A DNA stretch of 5,098 nucleotides from Defluviitaleaceae bacterium (GCA_009784355.1 WRBU01000105.1:1-5098), one strand, 5' to 3'; positions 1-5,098 are shown, numbered from the stretch's first letter. Made by a program: numbers and translations. Notes: a model not told the origin generated them from the sequence alone.

Positions 1-104
1 CATTGTAGGGGCGGCTTGTAGCCGCCCGCACTAGCTTTACGTTTTGTAAAACACACCTGCAAATCAAAAGCATAACGGGCGGTTAAAAACCGCCCCTACA
101 AATG
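1..104. repeat. MITE-like palindromic repeat of about 100 bp
   Basis: The ends are inverted copies: TTGTAGGGGCGG at 3-14 is repeated exactly in reverse complement at 90-101. Each end also folds on itself: GGGCGGCT (9-16) pairs with AGCCGCCC (20-27), and GGGCGGTT (77-84) pairs with AACCGCCC (88-95). The middle is AT-rich with a small palindrome around 36-52 and no reading frame. Small non-coding elements with terminal inverted repeats and GC-rich hairpins are typical of miniature mobile or dispersed repeats in Clostridia. The right end lies 1-5 bp before the stop codon of the abrB-type gene, so transcripts of that gene run into it. The hairpins might help end or stabilise the mRNA, but no strong U tract follows. 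The left boundary may lie outside the window and no target duplication can be checked. Confidence 0.65.
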
Positions 105-105
105 G

Positions 106-369
106 TTATGCTATTGTGTTTTGCAATGCTTCTCTGCATACTTCGCAGAGGAAGGTTTTGTTCATTTTTTCTACGTTGGTGTCGTCGTTACATGCTAGGC
201 ATGTAGGAGCGTGTCTTACTAGGATTATTGTTGTGTCTTGTGTTATTACTTCGAATTGGTCGCCTGTGTAGATGCCTAATGCTTCTCTTGTTGCTCTTGG
301 TAGTACGATGCGACCAAGTTCGTCTACTGTGCGTATTGCGCCTGTTTCATTCGTGATTGATGTAGTCAT
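106..369 (-). CDS. AbrB-family transition-state regulator with two CxxC motifs
   Basis: This 87-aa protein is predicted to be a cytoplasmic, dimeric DNA-binding regulator. Residues 11-52 form the swapped-hairpin SpoVT/AbrB DNA-binding domain, with the hallmark run from Ile12 through VDELGRIVLP to ALGI, very close to Bacillus AbrB. The C-terminal part (57-80) differs from Bacillus AbrB: Cys57/Cys60 and Cys75/Cys78 form two CxxC pairs spaced like a small zinc ribbon, a form I recall in many clostridial AbrB paralogues. Metal binding is inferred. The start is set by AGGAGG at 378-383, 8 nt upstream. AbrB proteins repress post-exponential and sporulation genes during growth. The nearby spoVA operon and peptide regulator suggest a similar role here, but the targets are unknown. 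The gene is monocistronic: the repeat follows its stop and a terminator lies upstream. Confidence 0.9.
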   Translation of the reverse strand: MTTSITNETGAIRTVDELGRIVLPRATREALGIYTGDQFEVITQDTTIILVRHAPTCLACNDDTNVEKMNKTFLCEVCREALQNTIA

Positions 370-389
370 AATTACATCCTCCTGTAATT
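370..389 (-). promoter_or_regulatory. Hairpin presenting the abrB Shine-Dalgarno in its loop
   Basis: Immediately before the ATG, AATTACA (370-376) and TGTAATT (383-389) are perfect 7-bp inverted repeats. In the mRNA they would form a stem whose 6-nt loop contains most of the AGGAGG ribosome binding site. The stem is all A-U except one G-C pair, so it is weak. It may tune translation or serve as a DNA operator for autoregulation. Both roles are inference. Confidence 0.45.
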
Positions 390-424
390 TTTATTTGCTC
401 CGCTGTTGCGGTGCTGGTGATTAA

Positions 425-453
425 AGAATACCAAATTTGGGATAATGTGTAAA
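425..453 (-). promoter_or_regulatory. Predicted sigma-A promoter of the abrB-type gene
   Basis: On the minus strand TTTACA (453-448) matches 5 of 6 bases of the -35 box. A 17-bp spacer follows, then an extended -10, TGG plus TATTCT (433-425; hexamer 430-425, 4 of 6). Transcription would start near 418, giving a leader of about 50 nt. The spacer contains the perfect palindrome CCAAATTTGG (431-440), a possible operator. An alternative pairing is TTGCAT (469-464) with CATTAT (447-442) at 16 bp. Confidence 0.5.
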
Positions 454-500
454 TAACAACAAAATGCAAAAACTTATTTGTATAGTTGTGTCATTTTTCT

Positions 501-538
501 ACAAAAATAAACCCTCCACGACAAATGCCAGAGGGTTT
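501..538 (-). terminator. Rho-independent terminator of the regulator-peptide operon
   Basis: On the minus strand AAACCCTC (538-531) and GAGGGTTT (516-509) form an 8-bp stem with a 14-nt loop, followed by ATTTTTGT (508-501). It lies 30 bp after the stop of the small peptide gene, where the minus-strand operon should end, and it insulates the abrB-type gene. The plus-strand reading has a poorer T run (TTTTAAAT). Confidence 0.75.
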
Positions 539-568
539 TAAATAACTGAGTTACGAAATTGTGAGGGC

Positions 569-745
569 TTACTCACATTCCCCATCAAGTGGGAGCGGGA
601 GAGGTAATGTGATTGGGGCAGATGTTGCGTTTTGTAGTTCGACTGGGGGAGTTCCACTTCCACCACCGTTGCCAAGAACAATAGCCGTACTCGTTACACA
701 CAGCAAGATAAATATTAAAACCATTGATAGTAACCTTTTTTTCAT
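569..745 (-). CDS. Small secreted peptide precursor, candidate RRNPP signalling propeptide
   Basis: This 58-aa product is not recognised by family, but it has the form of an exported pro-peptide. It has a basic start (MKKR), a hydrophobic core at residues 5-24, plausible signal-peptidase sites after Ala21 (S-T-A) or Gly25 (V-L-G), a Gly-rich stretch (26-31), and a short tail ending in ITLPLPLPLDGECE. No lipobox precedes Cys16. The ATG lies 4 bp after the stop of the HTH-TPR gene, and its likely ribosome binding site (GAGAGGA, about 758-764) is inside that gene, so the two should be co-transcribed and perhaps translationally coupled. A start 10 codons upstream (775) is possible but adds a poor leader that overlaps the regulator. 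In RRNPP systems a gene so placed encodes the exported precursor whose cleaved C-terminal fragment is re-imported and binds the TPR domain. That function and the mature peptide are inferred. Confidence 0.75.
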   Translation of the reverse strand: MKKRLLSMVLIFILLCVTSTAIVLGNGGGSGTPPVELQNATSAPITLPLPLPLDGECE

Positions 746-749
746 GGAA

Positions 750-2048
750 CTACACCATCCTCTCATGAATTTCAAGCATTCCTCTGTTTGCTTCCAAGGA
801 TTTTTTCTGTTGCTTATTTCTAATAAAGTGCCTTTCGAGAAGTTTGTAGCATTCTAATGCATCCAGTCTGTTGCTGGTTTTTATAAAGTATGGTATAGAA
901 ACGGTTTCTATGTATTCAACAGCAGTTACGTTATAGCGGGACATGTTTCTGTTTAGATATATGGTGTATCTCAGCGTTTCTAAAAATATTGTATAGTTGT
1001 CGTTACCTTCAAGAGATTCTGCTATATCTATTAACTCTCTTTCGAGGGCGTTTAGTTTTGTGGTTTCTATCATGCAACGAAATTTATAATATAAAGCCCA
1101 AGCGTGATAGTAAGTGTTTTTCTCAAAATGATTAAGTGCTTTATCAAAATATTCAGTTGCTTTTCCCCAATTTTTCGAGTATTTATGTAATTTTCCTAAA
1201 TTTTGTAACGACAAGCCAATGTACAATTCGTTATCAACGCTCTTTGCTCTTGATAAACAATCATTCAAAATCTCTTCCGCTTCTTCGTATTCACCAATTT
1301 TATAGTAATTTATTGCCCTCATTATATCAATGCCCATGCTGTAGGTCGTGGTGTTATTTTCGTAGGTTGCTTCCGGGATTTTAGCCAAAAACATTATTGC
1401 ACGGCTTAATTGCTCCAAATCTGTGTAACATAATGCTATGTTGTGGCATATTCTTTCCTCGCTGTCGGGGATAATACCTTTATTGGCTTTTTTAGTTGCG
1501 AGGGCTTTTCTATAATACTCCAAAGCCTTTTCAAAACCACCGCCTGCAACATAAAACGAACCCATATGAAAGTCAAAGTAATATTTATGCTCCGGGGTCA
1601 TTATGTCAATGGTTGGCTTAAGGTCGTCTAGTATGTCACCAGCGGTAAAGACGTTATTTTCGGCGATATACAGCAGGGCTTCAAATAGGCGGTAAAGCGT
1701 GTATAAATCAAAGTCGCAAGGTTTAAGGTTGGCAATATTCTTTATCTTGTCTTGCAACTCTTTTGCTTCGTTTATTTGTCTGTTTCTTATTAAATTGCGC
1801 CAGTGATAGAGCTTTACTCTAAAATCCTTACGCTCGCCTACTTCCAAAGGCATACCAACAACATCAAAACGCTTTCGAAGGGTTTTTACGTCAAAGTCGG
1901 CGTATTCCTCTTTGCCTTGTTCAATACGTGAAATTTTGCCTTGGTTGGTTGAAAGGAGTTCGGCAATATCAGCTTGTGTAATACCCTTGCTTTCTCTCAG
2001 TAGCTTAAATTTTTGTGCTATGGATAATGTGCCGTTGTTTGGGTTCAT
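750..2048 (-). CDS. HTH-TPR transcriptional regulator of the RRNPP (peptide-sensing) type
   Basis: This 432-aa protein is predicted to be a cytoplasmic regulator. Residues 11-64 are an XRE/Cro-like helix-turn-helix (LLRESKGITQADIAELL, then GKISRIEQGK). A helical linker follows (about 70-110), then a long all-helical region with tetratricopeptide repeats. The clearest are at about 155-188 (FEKALEYYRKAL), 198-225, 236-270 (YYKIGEYEEAEEIL) and 275-310 (WGKATEYFDKAL), and degenerate helices continue to the end. This plan is that of PlcR, Rgg, PrgX, AimR and the clostridial Qsr proteins, whose TPR groove binds a short imported peptide. It lacks the phosphatase-type N-terminus of Rap. The start follows AAGGAGGG at 2053-2060. 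The secreted-peptide gene directly downstream supports the assignment. The inverted repeat over its own promoter suggests autoregulation. Targets are unknown; abrB and spoVA are neighbours and therefore candidates. Confidence 0.88.
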   Translation of the reverse strand: MNPNNGTLSIAQKFKLLRESKGITQADIAELLSTNQGKISRIEQGKEEYADFDVKTLRKRFDVVGMPLEVGERKDFRVKLYHWRNLIRNRQINEAKELQDKIKNIANLKPCDFDLYTLYRLFEALLYIAENNVFTAGDILDDLKPTIDIMTPEHKYYFDFHMGSFYVAGGGFEKALEYYRKALATKKANKGIIPDSEERICHNIALCYTDLEQLSRAIMFLAKIPEATYENNTTTYSMGIDIMRAINYYKIGEYEEAEEILNDCLSRAKSVDNELYIGLSLQNLGKLHKYSKNWGKATEYFDKALNHFEKNTYYHAWALYYKFRCMIETTKLNALERELIDIAESLEGNDNYTIFLETLRYTIYLNRNMSRYNVTAVEYIETVSIPYFIKTSNRLDALECYKLLERHFIRNKQQKKSLEANRGMLEIHERMV

Positions 2049-2084
2049 GCCGCCCTCCTTTTACCTAAAATATATCTCGCCAAC

Positions 2085-2113
2085 ATTATATAACAAACCG
2101 CAACAAAATGCAA
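2085..2113 (-). promoter_or_regulatory. Predicted sigma-A promoter of the regulator-peptide operon
   Basis: On the minus strand TTGCAT (2113-2108) is followed by a 17-bp spacer and a perfect TATAAT (2090-2085). The transcript would start near 2078 with a leader of about 30 nt, ending in a strong ribosome binding site. This near-consensus promoter predicts expression during vegetative growth, unless it is held back by the overlapping inverted repeat. Confidence 0.75.
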
Positions 2114-2136
2114 GTATTTTTTTGTGGTTTGTTATA
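2089..2136. promoter_or_regulatory. Long inverted repeat overlapping the regulator promoter, candidate operator
   Basis: Two 20-bp arms (2089-2108 and 2117-2136) match in reverse complement at 18 of 20 positions around an 8-bp spacer. The core of each arm is TATAACAAACC. The left arm fills the -10/-35 spacer of the regulator promoter and the right arm lies just upstream of the -35. In the left arm AACAAA recurs exactly 10 bp apart (2092 and 2102), one helical turn. A dimeric or tetrameric HTH regulator could bind here, and the neighbouring RRNPP protein is the obvious candidate. Binding is inferred. Confidence 0.6.
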
Positions 2137-2197
2137 ATTTTATATATTGTTTTGCAATTTGGCATTTTGTCGTGTTTAAGTTTCTCAATGCCGCTCG

Positions 2198-2228
2198 CTA
2201 TATTTGCCAAAATTTTAAAGGCATATTA
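2198..2228 (+). promoter_or_regulatory. Predicted sigma-G (forespore) promoter of the spoVA operon
   Basis: CATATTA (2222-2228) fits the sigma-G -10 consensus CATnHTA at every position. CTATA (2198-2202) matches 4 of 5 bases of the -35 GHATR, with a 19-bp spacer that is 1 bp longer than usual. The site lies about 57 bp before the spoVAA start codon. spoVA is a classic sigma-G operon in Bacillus, so the location is as expected. The -35 is the weak point. Confidence 0.55.
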
Positions 2229-2285
2229 AATTTTGCGGCGAAAAAACTATTCAAGAGATTATAGAGCGAGAATTGAGAGGATTTT

Positions 2286-2906
2286 ATGGAAATTTACATC
2301 AAGCCAAAGAAAAAAGCCGAGGTAATAAGCCCAAACGGGCGGGTTTATATCAAGGATATTGCCGAGGTTTATACAGAAAGCGAGTTGCGAAAAAGGGTTG
2401 AAAATATAGTAATTCTTGAAGGCAAAAAGCAAGGGACTTATGTTGTGTCTGTGTTAAAAATAATTGAGGCAATATCCGCCGCGCTGGCTGGACACAATGT
2501 TAGCAATGTTGGCGAAAACGACACCTTGGTGGTGTTAAAACCAAAGCCCGCAAAAAAATCCAAGTCTTGGGCTGTTGTAAAAATTGCTTTTATTTGTGTT
2601 ATTTTATTTGCTGGTTCTGCTACGGCGATAATGGCTTTTCATACGGACTCACAGTTAGGCACGGTTTTTCAGCAATTCCATAAAATTTTTGTGGGGCGTG
2701 AGGTGGAAAAGCCGCTTTTAATAAATATCCCCTACTCCATAGGGCTTGCCCTTGGAATCATGCTGTTTTTTAACCATTTTGCGGGCAAAAAGTTCACAAA
2801 AGAACCAACGCCGATTCAGGTTGAAATGGAAATTTATGAAACAGATGTGGAGGATGCTTTGATACAGCATATAGACCGCCAAGAGGACAAAGGGGGTAAC
2901 GAATAA
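2286..2906 (+). CDS. spoVAA: Stage V sporulation protein AA
   Basis: SpoVAA (206 aa) is a subunit of the SpoVA machinery in the spore inner membrane, which imports calcium-dipicolinate from the mother cell into the forespore and releases it during germination. The soluble N-terminal part (1-90) is followed by two membrane segments at about 95-117 and 144-162. The strongest family signature is the block IPYSIGLALGIMLFFNHF (148-165), followed by KEPTPIQVEM (172-181). Both read almost the same in Bacillus SpoVAA, and the length is also typical. The ATG is preceded by GAGAGGA at 2275-2281. It is the first gene of the operon, and its stop overlaps the spoVAB start (TAATG). Many clostridia such as C. 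difficile and C. perfringens lack spoVAA and spoVAB, so their presence narrows the host. Confidence 0.95.
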   Translation: MEIYIKPKKKAEVISPNGRVYIKDIAEVYTESELRKRVENIVILEGKKQGTYVVSVLKIIEAISAALAGHNVSNVGENDTLVVLKPKPAKKSKSWAVVKIAFICVILFAGSATAIMAFHTDSQLGTVFQQFHKIFVGREVEKPLLINIPYSIGLALGIMLFFNHFAGKKFTKEPTPIQVEMEIYETDVEDALIQHIDRQEDKGGNE

Positions 2907-3334
2907 TGGGGCATGTTGCCGCAATTATTTTGGGGCTTGCCAGCGGCACGGCTGTTTCTGCCGCCGTCTTTGCTTTTATTGCGGGAATTGGGGTTGTTCC
3001 CCGACTGGCAAAACGTACCAATACACAAAAGCACGTGCGGGTGTACGAGGAAGCGATAATTTGGGGCGGTATTTTTGGAGCTGCCACAATGGTTTTTAAT
3101 TTATTTTTTCCTTTACATGTTGTGCTAATTGCTGCTTTAAGCCTTTGTATCGGTATTTTTTTTGGGGTATTGGCAATGTGTTTGGCAGAAACCCTTGATG
3201 TTTTGCCTATTTTAAGTAAGCGTGCCGTTGTAAAAAATGGGGTGTCGTATTTGGTTATTGCCATTGCTCTTGGCAAGATGACGGGTTCGCTTTTGTACTT
3301 TATTATTTCAGGATTTTTTAAACCAGGAGGTTGA
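2906..3334 (+). CDS. spoVAB: Stage V sporulation protein AB
   Basis: SpoVAB (142 aa) is a small integral membrane subunit of the spore SpoVA system, found beside SpoVAA where both occur. Four hydrophobic segments are visible at about 4-30, 49-66, 71-93 and 112-137. The family landmarks are G-V-V-P-R-L at 29-34 and AETLDVLPILSKR at 94-106, which align with the Bacillus protein. Its individual biochemical role is not established. The start overlaps the spoVAA stop by 1 nt and follows AAAGGGGG at 2889-2896. Its last residues (KPGG) are encoded by the ribosome binding site of spoVAC. Confidence 0.93.
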   Translation: MGHVAAIILGLASGTAVSAAVFAFIAGIGVVPRLAKRTNTQKHVRVYEEAIIWGGIFGAATMVFNLFFPLHVVLIAALSLCIGIFFGVLAMCLAETLDVLPILSKRAVVKNGVSYLVIAIALGKMTGSLLYFIISGFFKPGG

Positions 3335-3338
3335 AGAC

Positions 3339-3782
3339 ATGGTTTCAAAACAAGAATACGACAATATGGTAAAAAAAGCGTCGCCAAACAGCAAAATATT
3401 TCCAAACTGTTTAAAAGCATTTTTTGTGGGTGGGCTAATTTGTGTTTTTGGGCAGTCGCTTCATGATTTTTTTGAGCATATTGGTGTAGCCAAAGACAAT
3501 GTTGGTGCGTGGGTTGCTATTACATTAATTTTTATTGCAATACTATTAACGGGGCTTGGGGTTTTTGACAATATTGTAAGTTTTGCGGGTGCGGGTGCGG
3601 CTGTGCCAATAACGGGTTTTGCTAACGCAATGGCTGCACCTGCGATTGAATTTAAAAAAGAGGGTTATATTTTTGGCGTTGGTGCGAAAATGTTTGTTAT
3701 AGCAGGGCCTGTGATAGTTTACGGCACAGTGGCTTCTATGATTGTTGGTGCAGTGCATTATATTGTGCAGAAATGGGGTTAG
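3339..3782 (+). CDS. spoVAC: Stage V sporulation protein AC, membrane channel subunit
   Basis: SpoVAC (147 aa) is a core SpoVA membrane protein. The Bacillus homologue behaves as a tension-gated channel thought to pass dipicolinate during germination. It shows about four hydrophobic segments (26-44, 57-77, 82-103, 112-140). It also has NCLKAF (23-28) and the motif FAGAGAAVPITGFANAMA (82-99), both hallmarks of the SpoVAC/SpoVAEB family. The same FAGAGA-VP motif recurs in SpoVAE at the end of this window, showing the two subunits are paralogues. The start is supported by AGGAGG at 3325-3330, with an 8-nt spacing. Length and sequence are typical. Confidence 0.96.
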   Translation: MVSKQEYDNMVKKASPNSKIFPNCLKAFFVGGLICVFGQSLHDFFEHIGVAKDNVGAWVAITLIFIAILLTGLGVFDNIVSFAGAGAAVPITGFANAMAAPAIEFKKEGYIFGVGAKMFVIAGPVIVYGTVASMIVGAVHYIVQKWG

Positions 3783-3786
3783 GTCA

Positions 3787-4812
3787 ATGGAGAAAAAAGT
3801 TGGCGGACAAACGGTGATATTTTCAAGCCCAGTGGGGATTTTAGCAACATCTTCCATAGTTGGTCAAAAAGAAAGCGAAGGGCCTTTGGGGCATCTTTTT
3901 GACGTTGTAGAGCCAGATGCAATGTTTGGCACGAAGTCTTGGGAAAAAGCGGAAAGCAAATTTGCGCAGGCTGCTGTGAGTATTTGTGAAAAAAAATCTG
4001 GATTGTCTATGGCTGATTTTGACTACGTTATAGCTGGGGATTTGCTAAACCAAAGCACGGGCAGTATTTACGGGCTGCGCAACACAAACCGCCCATACTT
4101 CGGAATTTTTGGGGCATGTTCTGCCATGGGTGAAGGGATGTCTTTGGGGGCAATGTTAATAGACGGAGGCTTTGCTCAAAATGTAATTGCTTGTGCTTCC
4201 AGTCATTTTTGTTCAGCAGAAAAGCAGTTTCGATTTCCTTTGGAAATGGGTTCGCAACGTCCGCCGACATCTTCTTGGACAGTAACAGGCTCTGCGGCGG
4301 TTGCCCTCACTAAAAGCCAAACAGATGTTGCAATAACAGCCGCAACCACGGGCAAAATGGTGGACCTCCAAATAAAAGATGCTAACAATATGGGGGCGGC
4401 AATGGCCCCTGCCGCTGCTGATACTATTGTTGCACATTTAAAAGACACGCAAAGACCGCCAAAATACTATGACGCAATTATTACGGGGGATTTGGGGTAT
4501 ATAGGGTCGGAGCTATTGCTGCAACTGACGGCAAAAGAGGGCTACGATATATCTTCCGTCCACAAAGACTGCGGTATAGAAATTTTTGACAAAGAGAAGC
4601 AAAACACAAATGCTGGCGGAAGTGGTTGTGCGTGCAGCGGAGTAGTTTTTTCTGCGTATTTTTACGAGGAGTTGAAAAAGGGTGCGATAAATAAAATTCT
4701 TTTTGTGCCGACGGGGGCTTTGATGTCCCCTACCAGCGTGCAACAAGGCGAAACTATCCCAAGTATTGCTCATGCAGTAGCGATTGAAAATACACAAGGA
4801 GGTTTGGTATAA
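3787..4812 (+). CDS. spoVAD: Stage V sporulation protein AD, dipicolinate-binding thiolase-fold protein
   Basis: SpoVAD (341 aa) is the soluble, membrane-associated subunit that binds dipicolinic acid in Bacillus. It has a thiolase/ketoacyl-synthase-III fold. Visible landmarks are FSSPVGILATSSIVG near the N-terminus, FGACSAMGEGM (108-118) with Cys111 at the thiolase nucleophile position, the ASSHFCSAEKQFRFP block with His140, and NAGGSGCACSG near 275-285. The length agrees with the 338-aa Bacillus protein. The frame stays open upstream to 3742, but the ATG at 3787 gives the conserved start MEKKVGGQTV and lies 4 bp after the spoVAC stop. The earlier start would overlap spoVAC by 41 nt. The ribosome binding site is weak (GGGGTTAGG, 3775-3783), so translation probably depends on coupling to spoVAC. 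Confidence 0.96.
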   Translation: MEKKVGGQTVIFSSPVGILATSSIVGQKESEGPLGHLFDVVEPDAMFGTKSWEKAESKFAQAAVSICEKKSGLSMADFDYVIAGDLLNQSTGSIYGLRNTNRPYFGIFGACSAMGEGMSLGAMLIDGGFAQNVIACASSHFCSAEKQFRFPLEMGSQRPPTSSWTVTGSAAVALTKSQTDVAITAATTGKMVDLQIKDANNMGAAMAPAAADTIVAHLKDTQRPPKYYDAIITGDLGYIGSELLLQLTAKEGYDISSVHKDCGIEIFDKEKQNTNAGGSGCACSGVVFSAYFYEELKKGAINKILFVPTGALMSPTSVQQGETIPSIAHAVAIENTQGGLV

Positions 4813-5098
4813 TGCAGTATCTTTGGGCATTTTTAATTGGTGGTGCAATTTGCGTCATCGGGCAAATTTTGATAGATAAAACAAAGCTAACCCCAGCTCG
4901 GATTTTGGTTGGTTTTGTTGTTGCTGGCGTAATTTTGGGTGGAATTGGGGTATATCAAAAACTTGTTGACTTTGCGGGGGCAGGTGCTACTGTTCCCCTG
5001 CCCGGATTTGGAAATTTGCTTTCAAAGGGCGTAAAAGAAGAAGTAGACCGCATGGGTCTACTTGGAATATTGACAGGAGGACTAAAAGCCTCTGCCGC
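4812..5098 (+). CDS. spoVAE: Stage V sporulation protein AE (SpoVAEB type), cut by window end
   Basis: Only the first 95 codons lie in the window and the frame is open at the edge. The protein starts MQYLWAFLIGGAICVIGQ and has hydrophobic segments at about 2-20 and 32-47. It carries the family motif DFAGAGATVPLPGFGNLL (53-70), followed by a helix with KEEVDRMGLLGILTGG. This matches Bacillus SpoVAEB, a membrane subunit homologous to SpoVAC. Bacillus SpoVAEB is about 116 aa, so perhaps 20-25 residues are missing. The ATG overlaps the spoVAD stop (TAATG), and AAGGAGGT lies at 4796-4803. Further SpoVA genes may follow outside the window. Confidence 0.95.
   Translation, partial: MQYLWAFLIGGAICVIGQILIDKTKLTPARILVGFVVAGVILGGIGVYQKLVDFAGAGATVPLPGFGNLLSKGVKEEVDRMGLLGILTGGLKASA

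Noticed and set aside
77..95. GC-rich hairpin in the repeat as rho-independent terminator of the abrB-type gene
   Set aside because: The stem is strong, but the minus strand after it reads GTTATGCTTTTG without a proper U tract, so it is described as part of the repeat only.
561..576. Short inverted repeat GTGAG/CTCAC at the peptide stop codon
   Set aside because: A 5-bp stem with no U tract. The stronger terminator lies 30 bp further on.
746..775. Longer start (10 extra codons) for the small peptide gene
   Set aside because: The extra residues (MKFMRGWCSS) are not signal-like and overlap the regulator. The internal MKKR start has a proper n-region and a usable upstream GAGAGGA.
561..857. 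Plus-strand frame of 98 codons opposite the peptide gene
   Set aside because: No ribosome binding site and no recognisable domain. It is antisense to two better supported genes and runs across the terminator-proximal region.
2165..2174. Possible Spo0A box TTTTGTCGTG between regulator and spoVA
   Set aside because: Eight of ten bases fit TTTTGTCGAA, but the core is only 5 of 7 (TGTCGTG for TGTCGAA). A single weak site in AT-rich DNA is not enough to call.
2794..3420. Minus-strand frame of 208 codons across spoVAA, spoVAB and spoVAC
   Set aside because: It lies wholly opposite three clear spoVA genes and has no family resemblance, so it is a shadow frame.
3742..3786. Upstream in-frame ATG extending spoVAD by 15 codons
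   Set aside because: It would overlap spoVAC by 41 nt and add residues absent from the family. The ATG at 3787 gives the conserved start and normal length.

Overview
The window comes from an endospore-forming Firmicute, most likely a member of the Clostridia. It carries five consecutive genes of the spoVA operon, which moves calcium-dipicolinate into and out of the spore. AGGAGG-type ribosome binding sites, AT-rich intergenic regions and an AbrB-family regulator agree with this. The genus cannot be told from the sequence.

Layout, left to right. Positions 1-104 hold a roughly 100-bp palindromic, MITE-like repeat with GGGGCGG/CCGCCCC ends. It abuts the stop codon of a minus-strand AbrB-family gene (106-369). 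That gene has its own promoter, and its Shine-Dalgarno sequence sits in the loop of a perfect 7-bp hairpin. After a rho-independent terminator (509-538) comes a second minus-strand unit. Its first gene is a 432-aa HTH-TPR regulator (750-2048) of the RRNPP/Rgg-Rap-PlcR type. A 58-aa secreted-peptide gene (569-745) starts 4 bp after the regulator's stop. This order and spacing are what a peptide-pheromone quorum-sensing pair looks like.

The divergent intergenic region (2049-2285) holds a near-consensus vegetative promoter for the regulator, overlapped by a long inverted repeat (2089-2136) that looks like an operator. It also holds a sigma-G-like promoter facing the other way. The plus strand then encodes spoVAA, spoVAB, spoVAC, spoVAD and the first 95 codons of spoVAE, cut by the window edge. 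These genes overlap by 1 nt or are separated by only 4 bp, so they form one operon.

The spoVA genes are a known system. The part most worth attention is the regulator-peptide pair between abrB and spoVA. I infer a locus where population sensing (RRNPP plus peptide), a transition-state type regulator (AbrB) and late sporulation genes sit together. A 13-bp sequence (CAACAAAATGCAA) occurs exactly in both the abrB and the regulator promoter regions, and a degenerate copy lies upstream of spoVA, which hints at shared control. No RNA gene, CRISPR array or riboswitch was recognised, and no gene-free stretch exceeds 300 bp.
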